A DNA stretch of 64,000 nt from JAKQDH01 sp029558835 (GCA_035356615.1 DAOQSN010000001.1:397961-461960); one strand, 5' to 3'. Shown: positions 36,598 to 46,163, counted from the stretch's first letter. Translations and numbers: made by a program. Notes: generated by a model from the sequence alone, not told the origin.

Positions 36598-37454
36598 TCC
36601 GGCCGCGCACCTCTCTCCGTGGATGGGACACCGGCGCCCGGGGCAGGCGGCGTGGGCGAGACTCCCGCCGGTCGGGCCGGTCGCGTGCCCGCCGTCACCG
36701 TCGGCCGACTTCCCGTCGCACCCTTGAACGTCGCCAGCAGGCGCTCGGCCGCCAGCGCGCACTCCGCCGTCAGCACGTCAATCCGGTTGCGGAAGATCGC
36801 GAAGATGCTCAGGGCCGGAATCGCCACCACCAGCCCCCAGAACGTCGTCAGCAGCGCGATCGAGATGTTGTCCGCCACGACCTGCGGCGCCGGCAACGCA
36901 TTGGCCTGGTAGATGGAGACGAACAGCAGGATCATGCCGTAGACCGTCCCGAACAGCCCGATCATCGGGGCGACGTTGCCGATGACGTTGAGGTACTCGA
37001 TCTTGCGGAACAGCCGCGCCGCCCGCTCCTCCAGCGCCTCCTCGATGGCACGCTCCATCGCTTCGTACCCGTGCGGCGCCTCCATCAGTCCGGCATGGAC
37101 CACGTAGCCCATCATCGAAGGATCCTCGGCCGTGTACTGCACCGCCTCGAGGTACTGCTTGTTGTCGATCAGCTCCTGGGTCTGGCCGGCCGCCGCCGGT
37201 GGGATGATCGTCGCCCGCCGGATGGTCAGACAGTGCTCGACGGCCAGCGCGATCGTCACCAGCGACAACCCGATCAGACCCAGCGTGATGTTGCCGCCCT
37301 TGAGCACGAAGAAGTCGAACCAGCGCAAACCATGCTCCGCTGCCTCCGCCTCGCCCGGAGGCTGCGCGAGCAAGGGACGCGTCACGACCAGTAACACCAC
37401 GACCGCCAGCAACGCCGCTAGAAACGCCACGCGGATCAAGGTCGATTCCTCCAC
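36594..37454 (-). CDS. MotA/TolQ/ExbB proton channel protein
   Basis: The protein is 286 aa. Hydrophobic segments lie near 8-30, 57-73, 160-185 and 195-220. The ExbB-family core is seen in YLNVIGNVAPMIGLFGTVYGMI and ALLTTFWGLVVAIPAL. The start may be GTG 37454, or TTG 37439, which has GGAGG 8 nt upstream. The C-terminal tail is Pro/Gly/Thr-rich. It would form the pentameric proton channel energising the periplasmic proteins of this operon. Confidence 0.88.
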   Translation of the reverse strand: MEESTLIRVAFLAALLAVVVLLVVTRPLLAQPPGEAEAAEHGLRWFDFFVLKGGNITLGLIGLSLVTIALAVEHCLTIRRATIIPPAAAGQTQELIDNKQYLEAVQYTAEDPSMMGYVVHAGLMEAPHGYEAMERAIEEALEERAARLFRKIEYLNVIGNVAPMIGLFGTVYGMILLFVSIYQANALPAPQVVADNISIALLTTFWGLVVAIPALSIFAIFRNRIDVLTAECALAAERLLATFKGATGSRPTVTAGTRPARPAGVSPTPPAPGAGVPSTERGARPE

Positions 37455-37482
37455 CTGATGCTTGTCTTCTCACAACAGCCAT

Positions 37483-37674
37483 GCCCGGTCGGGTGGCATA
37501 GCCAAGCGCCGCCATGCCCAGTCGGGTGGCATGGCCAAGCACCGCCATGCCCAGTCGGGTGGCATGGCCAAGCGCAGCGCCGCCATGCTTTCCCCGACTC
37601 GACCCCGCCCCACCAACTTGGCATGCCCACCCGCCGCAGGGCATGCCGGCGCCTTCGGCTTGGGCATGCCACCC
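37483..37674. repeat. Expanded family C element with 33-bp tandem repeats
   Basis: A 33-bp unit beginning GCCCRGTCGGGTGGCATRGC is present three times (37483-37515, 37516-37548, 37549-37587; the last is 39 bp). This multiplies the left arm of a family C element. The single right arm is at 37640-37674 (GGGCATGCCGGCGCC, then GGCTTGGGCATGCCACCC). It lies between the exbB-like gene and its upstream neighbour. Confidence 0.85.
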
Positions 37675-37742
37675 TCCCGGCTTCCCATCGCCGGTTTGCC
37701 AACTGCCTGGCCGCCTGCAACAACGCACGCAAAGCGGCTCAC

Positions 37743-38855
37743 CTAGGGCGCCGCCTGGAGCCTGACCAGGTCGGCCTCCGCGCGGGCTCTCGTCGTCGCG
37801 CTCACTTGCGGGTGCGCCAGGCATTCCTGCAAGAGCTGCACCGCCTGCCGTGGCCGACCCATGCGCTCCAGCACCCGTGCCGCTCCATACAGCCCGTCGG
37901 CCGCCCGTGGATCACCGGGCATGTGAATCGCCACGCGCAGGAACGGCCAGCTTGCCCGGATCAGTTCCTCGCGCGTCGACGCCCGCCGCAGCCGCGTCTC
38001 GCCCTTCAACAACAGGGCGCTGGGCAACACTTCCTCCGGGCAATCCGCGATCACCTGATCCAGGGCGGCCAACTGCCCGGGCGTGAAGTCGCCCGCCAGC
38101 ATCTGCTCGACGGCCGTCAACTGGACCTCATACACCTTCGCCCGCCGGATGGGCTCCGGCACGCGCCGCTCGGCCACTTCCCGGGCCAGCGCTGCCGCCT
38201 TGTCGTCCCCGCCGGCACGCAGAATCTGGTACCGCAGCAGTTCCAGCAACAGCCGCTGGCTCTCGTTCGCGCCGGCGCCGGCCGACCGCAGGTGTTCCAG
38301 CGCCTTCGCGCCGGTGGCGTCCTTGCCCACCGGCAGGTTCCGCGGGAACAGGCCCGCCGCCACGCTCACCCCGGCAAACTCGCCCCGCATAACCTTGATG
38401 AAGCACAGAGCGGCCTGGTCCGCCGGGCCCGCCCGGTCGTAGGCCCGCAGCAGACGGACCTGTACCAGGTCGCCCCAGAAACCCTCCGCCAGCCGCTGGG
38501 CCCGGCCGTAACGAACCAACGCTCGCTCCACGTCACCGTCGGCAAGGTACCGCTCCGCCTCATTCAGGTCAGCAAGCTGCCGCACGCTGTCCACGGCGAT
38601 GAACTCGATGTCACCCACCCACACGGTCCGGTCGTTGCCACCCAGCGGCCGGAACGTCACGAAGCCCTCGCGCATCTGAAGCACGCGCACGGGAGCATAC
38701 GACTGCCCGCCCACCGTAAGCTGGTCCGCGCGGACGGCTCCCGGCATGCTCAGCAGCATGACCGAAAGCAACACCGACCGCGTCCAGGTAGGACCCATGT
38801 GTTGGTGACCGCCGTGCATGACAGTTCGCCGGTCCGCGTGTTGCGGCGTCGTCAT
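37743..38855 (-). CDS. Exported TPR-type protein of the Exb/VWA operon
   Basis: The protein is 370 aa. A signal peptide lies in the first ~45 residues (SVLLSVMLLSMPGAVRA). A small beta domain (DQLTVGGQSYAPVRVLQMREG to about residue 88) is followed by TPR-like helices (NEAERYLADGDVERALVRYG; GLYGAARVLERMGRPRQAVQ). The start ATG overlaps the VWA stop codon by one base (TGATG), so translation is coupled. This suggests a periplasmic adaptor between the VWA protein and the proton channel; its binding target is unknown. Confidence 0.65.
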   Translation of the reverse strand: MTTPQHADRRTVMHGGHQHMGPTWTRSVLLSVMLLSMPGAVRADQLTVGGQSYAPVRVLQMREGFVTFRPLGGNDRTVWVGDIEFIAVDSVRQLADLNEAERYLADGDVERALVRYGRAQRLAEGFWGDLVQVRLLRAYDRAGPADQAALCFIKVMRGEFAGVSVAAGLFPRNLPVGKDATGAKALEHLRSAGAGANESQRLLLELLRYQILRAGGDDKAAALAREVAERRVPEPIRRAKVYEVQLTAVEQMLAGDFTPGQLAALDQVIADCPEEVLPSALLLKGETRLRRASTREELIRASWPFLRVAIHMPGDPRAADGLYGAARVLERMGRPRQAVQLLQECLAHPQVSATTRARAEADLVRLQAAP

Positions 38856-39832
38856 CAGGGAGAGATCTCGTCCTCGGACACAAAACGGAATTCACCGCGG
38901 TGGGCCCGCGCGATCCGCTCCAGCAGTTCCGCTCCCTCGCGGCTGACGTAGGCGATCGTGAAGACCCTGATTCTCCGGTCCTTGTTCCACTTGTCCAACT
39001 TGGGCAGCAGGCTGGGATCGAACAGCCCGTCGGTCAGGAAGTAGACCAGGTCGGGCTCCAGGGCAAACGCCCGGCGCATGGCTTCCGTGGGGTCGGTGTG
39101 CCCGCCCGGCTCGACCCCCGCCAGGAACTGGAAGAAAGCCTCCTTCTGCGCGCGAATGGCGCTTACCAGTCGCTTCGGCGGGTTCTCCACCGCGTCCTGC
39201 GAGAAGAAGATCACGTGGAACTTCTGGCTGCGCCGCAGCGCGGAGATGGAGCGCCGCAGCTCCTGCCGCACCGCGTCGAACGTCTCCAGCATGGAGCCGC
39301 TGCGGTCCACGACGAACACCACGCTGCGGACCTCGCGGGCCGACCCGCCGCCCAGGCCGAAGAACTCCGGCCCCTGCCCGCCGCCGACGTGCAGCCCGAA
39401 GTCCTCGAAGTCGCCCCCGCCCGCCCCAATGCCGATGATGCTCAACTCGGGGCGCTTCACGTTGCCCAGTTCCGACAGCCCCGTAAACCGCTGCGGGTCG
39501 AACCGCGTCTGATCCAGCTCCAGGCTTTGCTGGCGCGGCTTCAGGTCAGGCGCCGGCGCGGGTACGTAGGCCGTCGCCTCCGTCTGCCCAACCAGCTTGG
39601 TCAGCGCAACCGGCAACTCGTCCTCGGTGTCCCAGGTGGCCGCCAGCCACGGCACGAGGAACATGACGATGAACACCAACGCGTGCAGTGCTATGGAAAC
39701 TGCCCAGGTTACCAGGATGCCCGGCCCGGTGAGTTGCGGGGCGGCCGAGCCTTCGTGCCGCACCGAGGCTTCCACCGGGCCGCCTGAACCCGGCCCCGCT
39801 CCCTCGGCCGCCACGCCCACCTGTCCGCTCAT
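38855..39832 (-). CDS. Membrane-anchored von Willebrand factor A domain protein
   Basis: The protein is 325 aa. One membrane helix (about 39-63, LVTWAVSIALHALVFIVMFL) with an N-terminal cytoplasmic tail resembles a TonB-like anchor. It is followed by a Pro-rich linker and a Gly-rich stretch (FGLHVGGGQGPEFFGLGGG). The VWA domain (about 168-325) has an intact MIDAS DRSGSM (D176, S178, S180) with downstream GGHTDPTEA and FLTDG. VWA domains bind metal-dependently to partner proteins. It heads the operon VWA - TPR - ExbB - ExbD - ExbD - TPR. Confidence 0.8.
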   Translation of the reverse strand: MSGQVGVAAEGAGPGSGGPVEASVRHEGSAAPQLTGPGILVTWAVSIALHALVFIVMFLVPWLAATWDTEDELPVALTKLVGQTEATAYVPAPAPDLKPRQQSLELDQTRFDPQRFTGLSELGNVKRPELSIIGIGAGGGDFEDFGLHVGGGQGPEFFGLGGGSAREVRSVVFVVDRSGSMLETFDAVRQELRRSISALRRSQKFHVIFFSQDAVENPPKRLVSAIRAQKEAFFQFLAGVEPGGHTDPTEAMRRAFALEPDLVYFLTDGLFDPSLLPKLDKWNKDRRIRVFTIAYVSREGAELLERIARAHRGEFRFVSEDEISP

Positions 39833-40153
39833 CGTTTGGGAACCCCTGCAAGCAGAACCGCACCGGCAGGATCAGCAGCCTGACGCGTCGTGCACCTTGC
39901 AGTCATCAAGCGCCCGAAGCATCGAAGTTTAGCCCTGCTTGAGACGCCGGTCAAACGGCTTGCCCGCGGCGGTGTCGCCCGGTGCGGGTACCGGCTGACG
40001 GGGGAACACTCGCCGGGTGCGTCGCACTGTGGGCCGAACGCGGTCAGTACCGATGGACCCGCTCCCGTGATAGACTGCATCCGCGCGTTGGCCGACCACC
40101 CCCGTGCGGAGGGGTTCCGGGCGGCGTCTCCACTCAGGCTCGGAGGATCCGAT
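39833..40153. other. Divergent promoter region of the VWA operon and the next gene
   Basis: No gene is seen. GGAGG at 40142-40146 belongs to the downstream gene. No confident promoter pair could be picked. Confidence 0.4.
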
Positions 40154-41305
40154 ATGCTGCTCCGGCACGCGATGCCACGGACCATTCAGGCCCTGATCGT
40201 GGCAGCGGTCGCGCTGCACAGTGAAGGATGGACGCCGGCCGCCGCACAAACCCCGACACCTGAACCTGCCAACGAGGAAGCGCCGGCGGTTTCTCCGCGG
40301 CCGGTGCTCCCCGAGGTTCGCCTTTCAACGCCCGTCGGCTTCTCCGATGAAGCGGCCTACGACCGAGCCGTGGAGGCGAAGATCAAGGAGCTTGTGGCCG
40401 CCGCAGGCGCGGCCACCGATGCCTTAACTGCGGCCGAGGCCCGCCTGGCGGCCGCCAATCTGATCCTCGCTCGCCGGACCGAGCGAGACTGCTCGCTCGT
40501 GCTTCTGGGGCTTGGGCGGGCGGACGGAGCCGGTGAGGCACTCCAACCGGTGTTTGCTCAGGTGACGGCCCTGCTCGGCGAAGCTGGTACGGCGATCGCC
40601 CGGCAACGCGATGCCCAGTCCGGTGATGCCGCCCCCGAACTCGAGGGACGCCTGGCGGCCGCCGAACGGCAGCGCGAGGTGCTGGCGGCATTCGCGCAGG
40701 CCTTGGAGGCAATGGTGGCGGCCGACCTACGGCAGGACGCCGACGGGAGCCGCCGTCGGCGGGCTGCCTCGGGCTTAGCGCCGCTGCTGGAGCAAGCCGA
40801 ACCTGGCGTGTCCTCCGCGGCCTTGCTGTATTCGGCCGTGCTCCGGGCCGACGAAGACCGCGACCGTGTTCTCACGTTGTTGGATCTGCCGCTCAAGACG
40901 CCCGCCAGCAAGGATTTGCCCTACGCCCTGTACACGCGGCTGTTGCGTTGCCGCCTGCTGGCGGAGGGCGGCGGGCATGCGGCCGCTCTCGCCTTGCTGT
41001 TCCAGCTCGAGGAACATTGCCCCAACTGGCTCAGCGACGCTGCCGCCGGCGCCGACGCCGTTCGCACGGTTGCACTAGGGCAATTACAGATGCTTGCGGA
41101 CTGGCACAGCCGTCTGAGTAAACCGGATCAGGAAGACGCGCGGCGGTGGTGCCGCTCGAGGTTTGACGCCTTGAGCGACGAGCACTTCCCCGGCGGGTCG
41201 GGCACCGTCCTCCGCCTGGGGCGGGCCGTTCCGACGCTCGTCGCCGCAGCGGAGGAGGTTGCCTCCGCGGCGGGGTCAGTCCAGCTGGACGCGGGGGGGC
41301 AATAG
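40154..41305 (+). CDS. Exported helical protein of unknown function
   Basis: The protein is 383 aa from ATG 40154, with GGAGG 7 nt upstream; the ORF upstream of it is noise. A signal peptide (about 10-30, LIVAAVALHSEGWTPAAAQ) precedes an Ala/Glu-rich helical protein with TPR-like spacing and long coiled stretches (DALTAAEARLAAANLILARR, ELEGRLAAAERQREVLAAFA). I do not recognise a family. It is divergent from the VWA/Exb operon and could belong to the same envelope process. Confidence 0.6.
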   Translation: MLLRHAMPRTIQALIVAAVALHSEGWTPAAAQTPTPEPANEEAPAVSPRPVLPEVRLSTPVGFSDEAAYDRAVEAKIKELVAAAGAATDALTAAEARLAAANLILARRTERDCSLVLLGLGRADGAGEALQPVFAQVTALLGEAGTAIARQRDAQSGDAAPELEGRLAAAERQREVLAAFAQALEAMVAADLRQDADGSRRRRAASGLAPLLEQAEPGVSSAALLYSAVLRADEDRDRVLTLLDLPLKTPASKDLPYALYTRLLRCRLLAEGGGHAAALALLFQLEEHCPNWLSDAAAGADAVRTVALGQLQMLADWHSRLSKPDQEDARRWCRSRFDALSDEHFPGGSGTVLRLGRAVPTLVAAAEEVASAAGSVQLDAGGQ

Positions 41306-41938
41306 TACCCAGTTTGGGCACTTGATGGCTGTGCACTTCCCACCCAGCGGCGTGCACGGGCTGACCTTGGGCTTTCCGGCCTGATTTGTAACCTCTTGTC
41401 ACAAACGATGTTATGAGAAAACCGACTCCGTGCCGGGTTGGTGCGCCGTCTGGTACGGGCCATGCTCTTCAGGGTGTTTGGGGGGTGAAGCGAGTGTCCC
41501 AGGGAGGGCGGGACGTGGCTTCATCGTGGAAAGCGCCCCGGCTGAGACAGCGATCCGTGGCGCGCCTCTTGGGGGAGATGGGCGCGCTCGGATGACTGAA
41601 TCAGCCGGGGCGCCCCATTTTGCGCGCTGATTGGTTGGGGACTTCCGTTCGGCGCGAGCAGCTTATTGAGAAACTGCGGTTCCGAACCGGTGGTCTCAAA
41701 GACCGGTGCGGTTGGCAGCACCCACATCGACCATGGAAGCCGACGCTACCTCCGCAGCGGGATGCTACCGGAACGGTGCTGCGCGCGCCGCGAAGCACCC
41801 AAACATACAGTTGTCAACTCGAGAGCGCGAAGCTGGGCGAGCGCCTCAATCTGTGCGCCCTGCAACTCAAGGAGTGAACTTGTAAGGACCGATAAGAGCG
41901 CGGGTAGCAATCTGATTCCAGCACTCTGGACCAGTCTC
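41306..41938. other. 633 bp leader region of the soluble histidine kinase
   Basis: No gene can be supported. TTGTAA near 41389 and TGTTAT are 17 bp apart and could be a promoter. An 85-codon open frame (41620-41877) ending with AAGGAG just before its stop could be a small upstream peptide, but it has no recognisable features. Confidence 0.35.
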
Positions 41939-42781
41939 ATGCAGCGCGCCGCTCCTGTTCGTACCCGCGACCTAAAGACTTCCGCTGAATCACCGCTGGT
42001 GCAGCGAATGACTCAGCTTGAGGCGCAGATTGGGGCATTGCGGCTGCAAGTGCGGCAGGCGCAGCAACTATCCAATCTGGGCACGGCCGCCGCGACGGTA
42101 GTCCACGAATTCAACAACCTGCTGGCGCCGATGCTCTCCTATGCCCGGTATGCATTGACCGAGAAGGATCCTGAGCTGACGCAGAAAGCGTTGGAAACCA
42201 CGGTCAAGAGCACGCAGGTCCTGGTAGCGATGTCGGACCGGCTGCTGGCGTTGTCGTCCGCCAAGCCGCCGGCGTTCCGCCTGACTTCGTTGCGCCTCAT
42301 TATTGATGAGGCCGTGGCGTGTCTTTGCCGGGACTTCAGCAAAGACCGCGTCCGGTTCCGTTGCCTGGTGGACGATTCGGTGAAGGTATGGGGCGATCCG
42401 CTGCACTTACAGCAGGTCTTTTTCAATCTGCTCCTCAACGCGCGGTCCGCGTTGGGCAAGACCCAGGGTGGCGACCTGACCGTCACGGCCGAGGCCCAGG
42501 ATGAGCGCGTCGTGGTCGAAGTGCGCGACACCGGCCCGGGGGTCGCTCCCGGACTGCTGGAACGCATCTTTGAGCCGTTCGCCACCACTCGCACCGCCGA
42601 CGCGGAGGGTCGGACGCGCTGCGGTGGACTGGGACTCGCGCTGTGCAGGGACATCGTCGAGGAGAGCGGCGGGACCATCTCGGTTACCAGCGAAGTGGGG
42701 CGAGGGACGACCTTCACGATCGTTCTCAGTGCCGTGGAGGCGGAGCCGACCGACGCCCCCGTGACCTGTGCCGCGTCTTAG
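41939..42781 (+). CDS. Soluble sensor histidine kinase
   Basis: The protein is 280 aa from ATG 41939. Longer in-frame starts add no domain. There is a coiled-coil N-terminus (about 20-45), then a HisKA-like helix with phospho-acceptor H56 (VVHEFNNLLAPMLSYARYAL). The HATPase core has VFFNLLLNARSAL (N box), DTGPGV (G1), IFEPFATT (F box) and GGLGLALCRDIVEESGG (G2). It lacks membrane helices and a sensor domain, and no response regulator gene is adjacent. It is therefore an orphan NtrB-like kinase that probably works with a distant partner. Confidence 0.85.
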   Translation: MQRAAPVRTRDLKTSAESPLVQRMTQLEAQIGALRLQVRQAQQLSNLGTAAATVVHEFNNLLAPMLSYARYALTEKDPELTQKALETTVKSTQVLVAMSDRLLALSSAKPPAFRLTSLRLIIDEAVACLCRDFSKDRVRFRCLVDDSVKVWGDPLHLQQVFFNLLLNARSALGKTQGGDLTVTAEAQDERVVVEVRDTGPGVAPGLLERIFEPFATTRTADAEGRTRCGGLGLALCRDIVEESGGTISVTSEVGRGTTFTIVLSAVEAEPTDAPVTCAAS

Positions 42782-43325
42782 CAGCCTGTCGAGGTACTTC
42801 CGAAGCGACCGCTGACCCGATGCGTCGGCTGGCTCCCCATTTGGCTCCGGATCGCTTGGGGTCCTCTGTGCTGGTGATAAGGGCGCCGACGCCCCGCGGG
42901 CGTCTCGGCCTCCGAAACCCTCTCCCCTGCCCCTCTCCCTGCGAGGGAGAGGGGTCAGTTGCCGTGTGCCCGACGTGGCGGGGCGGGAAGTTGGTACAAG
43001 TCGGGCGGGGTTATGACGATTATAGGGGCAGGCGGTCCCAGGGGGCCGCCGGTCGGCTCCGCGGTCAGGTGAACCGTCGCGGAGACGGTGGGGGGCAGCG
43101 GCGTACGGGCGGCACTAGATGGCACACCCACGCCGCCGGCTGTCCTGGGTAGACCCCGGAACAACACGGAGTCAGCAAGTCATGGTCGCGCGCAGAACTC
43201 TCGGGGTGGCGAACCTCACTTCCTCCGCCTGCCAGGAGGAGCGGGGGCACGATCGAGTGCCCGGAGCATGTCCCCTCACCCTACCCGCTTCCCCGACGGG
43301 GAGAGGGGTTGGATTGGGCGTTCTC
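42782..43325. repeat. Intergenic region with two family A palindromes
   Basis: CCCCTCTCCCT-GCG-AGGGAGAGGGG lies at 42930-42954. A decayed relative (CCTCACCCTACCCG..., core CCCCGACGGGG then AGAGGGG) is at about 43266-43316, running into the 5' end of the next gene. Confidence 0.7.
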
Positions 43326-43652
43326 ATGCTGGCGGTCGGCGTGGGTATCAGCCTCGCCGGCTGCATCAACTTCCCCTCCGAAGTCATGCTCGGCACGGGC
43401 GGTTCGCCGTTCATTGTCAAGGGCACGGCCGCCCTGATTAACAACGACGGCCCCTGCCTGGTCTGGCTGGCCGAGAACGGCGTCACGTATCACCTGTTTC
43501 AGGGCACCCAGGTGGACAACGCTTCCTTCGACCAGGTCACGACGCCGGGGGTGACGTCGCGGCTGCAAATCGCCACGCGTACGGACATTCCCGTCGCCTG
43601 CCAGATCGGCACCGTGGCCGAGGTCTACGACGTGCTGGAGATTGAGGAATGA
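43326..43652 (+). CDS. Small lipoprotein of unknown function
   Basis: The protein is 108 aa with lipobox MLAVGVGISLAGC (Cys13). A TTG at 43314 would add four residues, and a still longer frame reads through the repeat at 43266-43316. The start is therefore uncertain because a palindrome occupies the 5' end. The rest (FIVKGTAALINNDGPCLVWL...VACQIGTVAEVYDVLEIEE) is a beta-rich globular domain I do not recognise. Its stop overlaps the next start by 4 bp, so the pair is coupled. Confidence 0.6.
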   Translation: MLAVGVGISLAGCINFPSEVMLGTGGSPFIVKGTAALINNDGPCLVWLAENGVTYHLFQGTQVDNASFDQVTTPGVTSRLQIATRTDIPVACQIGTVAEVYDVLEIEE

Positions 43653-45259
43653 CCGGCCGGTGGCAACCGGCGGTCACCCCGCGTGGCCGCACAAGCGGCG
43701 CGGGGAGCGCGCCGCGGCCGCGGCTGGGCCATCGGCCGCGCGGGCGGGCGAGTCTCGTCCTCGCCTGTACCCTGGCTGCCGGCGTCGGCAGCGGCGGCAT
43801 CAGTCTTCTCGGGTGCTACGCCCCACCGCAGCAACCCCCGGCGTCGTCGGAGATTACCGCCGTGCGGGTGTCGATTCTCGGCGTCGAGCACCTGACGCCG
43901 CCGGCCACCGGCTACGAGCGCGTCTACAAGCCGGCCGCGATCGCGCCGGACGGGTCGGCGGGCTTCTTCCTCAGCGTGGCCGTCCGGGACCAGCAGGCGC
44001 TGCAACTGCGTCTCAAGGTGGTGCCGGCGCAAACGAGCAGTGCACTGGTGGCGGTCGCGGCGCCGGGCACGGCCGGCGAACGAGCGCTGGGCGGCTTGCC
44101 GCAGGCGTTCAACGCCAACACGACCGCGTTGTTGGCGGCGGGACGCGGCTTCTGGTGGCTGGACGAGGGACCGGGCCCGCCGGATGACCTCGGTTGGCGT
44201 TTGGGGGTGGTGCTGCCCGGCGCGCTGCTCGGCGAGCACGGGCGTCTGGAAGTGTTCGCCGCGGACGGGGCGGACGGGGCACCGCTGGGCGGTGATCGCA
44301 TCGACCTGGTGCGGGATTTCTTCTACTTGGCCGTCATTGGCGACTCGATCCAGTGGGGCAACGGCTTGCGCGAGGAGGACAAGATCTGGGCACGAGTCGC
44401 CCGCGTGATTGCCGAGGAAACGGGACGCTACGTGGTCACCCAGGTCCATGCCCAAGCCGGGGCGGAGATCCTGCCGTCCGAGTCGGACACCCCCTGCTTC
44501 TGGAACTGCTACGGCGAGGTGCCTCGGGTCACCACGTCCGTTACGCTCCAGGCCCAGTTGATCGAGCGGCCGGAGTTGATGGACCTGGTCCTGATGGATG
44601 GATGCATCAACGACGTCGGGGTGGAGACCATCATCGACCCGCTGGTGCCGCTTGAGGAATTGACCGCCCTCACCGAGCAGTCCTGCGGTCCGGACATGAG
44701 CACGCTGCTGCGGCAGGTGCGGACGCTCGCGCCCCAGGCGCCCCTGGTGGTGACCGGGTACTTTCCGATTGTCGGGCGGCAGTCCGATGTCTTCGGGGTG
44801 CGGCGGTGGGCGGATTCGAAGGACATCACGCTGGGCGAGGAGACGGAGACCCTGCTGCAAACGCTGGTTGACCATTCCATGCTTTTCTGGGAGACCGCCC
44901 ATGCCGGACTGACCCAGGCCGTCGCGGAGGTCAACACGGAAAGCGCCGCGGGACCGATGGCCGCCTTTGCCGACCCCGGCTTCACGGAGGAGCATGCCGT
45001 CTTCACGCCGGACCGATGGCTCTGGAGCCTGACCGCCGACGGCGACCTCGCGCAACTGTTCGAACTCGACCTGGACCTGTTTCCCGAGGACCCGCTGTTC
45101 GCGTTTCGAGCGGCCCGCTGCTTCGATGACAACGCGGTGCTGGGTCTGGTCGGCTGTTTGTACGCGTCCGTCGGGCATCCCAACCCGCGCGGAGCCCAAG
45201 CCTATGCCGACGCGGTCATCGCCCAACTACGCGTGCTGGGCGTCCTGCCGCCGGCGTGA
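43649..45259 (+). CDS. SGNH/GDSL-like hydrolase, probably exported
   Basis: The protein is 536 aa and begins in an ATGA overlap with the upstream lipoprotein gene. A basic N-terminus and hydrophobic stretch ending SLLGC (about 35-56) suggest export as a lipoprotein. A beta domain precedes the SGNH core (about 225-536): block I YLAVIGDSIQWGNG (nucleophile Ser), block III DGCINDVG (Gly/Asn) and block V SVGHPNPRGA (His). This family removes acyl or acetyl groups from lipids and polysaccharides; the substrate is unknown. Confidence 0.78.
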   Translation: MTGRWQPAVTPRGRTSGAGSAPRPRLGHRPRGRASLVLACTLAAGVGSGGISLLGCYAPPQQPPASSEITAVRVSILGVEHLTPPATGYERVYKPAAIAPDGSAGFFLSVAVRDQQALQLRLKVVPAQTSSALVAVAAPGTAGERALGGLPQAFNANTTALLAAGRGFWWLDEGPGPPDDLGWRLGVVLPGALLGEHGRLEVFAADGADGAPLGGDRIDLVRDFFYLAVIGDSIQWGNGLREEDKIWARVARVIAEETGRYVVTQVHAQAGAEILPSESDTPCFWNCYGEVPRVTTSVTLQAQLIERPELMDLVLMDGCINDVGVETIIDPLVPLEELTALTEQSCGPDMSTLLRQVRTLAPQAPLVVTGYFPIVGRQSDVFGVRRWADSKDITLGEETETLLQTLVDHSMLFWETAHAGLTQAVAEVNTESAAGPMAAFADPGFTEEHAVFTPDRWLWSLTADGDLAQLFELDLDLFPEDPLFAFRAARCFDDNAVLGLVGCLYASVGHPNPRGAQAYADAVIAQLRVLGVLPPA

Positions 45260-45838
45260 GTTCGTCGCTTCACCCGGTTCACATCGCGCTCCGTGGATGA
45301 GTCGCAACCCAGCGCAAACGCCGTAAGGCTTCCGACCAGCACCGCGAGGCCCCGCGTTTCCACTCGGGCTCCGTTGCCACGACCCTGCTTGGTTAACAGA
45401 GGGCGCGGACCGGCCGAGGCCCGATAGAACATCGCCCCATCGGCATGACTTTGTGTGAACTTGTGCGAGGAGGCGGGCGCGGGCGTCGCCCCAGCGTGCC
45501 GACGCTCACCTGCGCCGAGTTTGGGCATGCCCCCCGACTGCTCCCTCTGGACTACGAATGCTCGGCTTCTGCCCGGCCCGCGACGATTCCGTGGTACCGG
45601 CGTTCCACCGGTGGCCCCACGGGCGAGACGCCCGTACCACGTACGGAGCCGCGGGCAAGGCCCACATTGTGTGGACACGTGTAAACGCTCCGCAGGTGCT
45701 AACCAACGCCGCGGGCGTTTGTCTTACCACGCGAACGTTGCCCACGGGCGGAAGGGCGCGGGCAAGGGTCCTTCAGCCGGGTCAGCGGGAAACGGCGCAC
45801 GCGGGTGCGTGGAGAACACTTACGGGGAGGTTCGAGAC
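45260..45838. repeat. Intergenic region with GC palindromes
   Basis: No convincing gene is seen. At about 45590-45655 sequences such as ACCGGCGTTCCACCGGT and ACGGGCGAGACGCCCGT form short palindromes. Similar ACGGGCG-CGCCCGT forms occur at 47838-47897 and 54433-54487. A single TTGGGCATGCC near 45520 resembles a family C end. Confidence 0.5.
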
Positions 45839-46093
45839 ATGAAGCGTTTTGTCGCTCTGCTGCTGATCGGCGCGGCCACGCTGGCTCAGGCCGGTTGCGT
45901 AGTCGTCGCCACCAACAGGGGTCCCATTGGCACCGCCCGTCGGCAGGTCGTCAGTGTGGACGGCAAGCTGTACGTGGTGGACATGCAGGACCACACGTAC
46001 TACCGGATCGAGCCGGCCGGTGACGAGGGCACGGCCACCGTGACCTACCAGGCCAGCAAGATCGAGGTGCAGGCCGAGGCCGACGGCAAGTAG
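45839..46093 (+). CDS. Small lipoprotein
   Basis: The protein is 84 aa from ATG 45839, with GGGGAGG 8 nt upstream. A lipobox-like end LAQAGC (Cys20) closes the signal peptide. The mature part (VSVDGKLYVVDMQDHTYYRI) is a short beta-rich domain ending in an acidic tail. No family is recognised. It stands alone, between a GC-palindrome region and a family C element. Confidence 0.65.
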   Translation: MKRFVALLLIGAATLAQAGCVVVATNRGPIGTARRQVVSVDGKLYVVDMQDHTYYRIEPAGDEGTATVTYQASKIEVQAEADGK

Positions 46094-46163
46094 CCGATGT
46101 TTCTGAGCGAGGCGCACGTCTCGCAGAGAGCACCTCGCAACAAGGAAGCCGACCGACGATTGG

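Noticed and set aside
37483..37587. Possible short CRISPR from 33-bp repeats
   Set aside because: The repeats are directly adjacent with no spacers; they are a tandem expansion of a family C arm.
41620..41877. 85-codon frame upstream of the soluble kinase as an HTH regulator
   Set aside because: No helix-turn-helix pattern or ribosome site could be seen; only its position is suggestive.
45202..45678. Minus-strand frame with a lipobox-like stretch (VLVGSLTAFALGC)
   Set aside because: It overlaps the end of the SGNH gene and the GC palindromes, has no supported start and continues in low-complexity Arg/Thr sequence. It may be a decayed lipoprotein start but cannot be supported.
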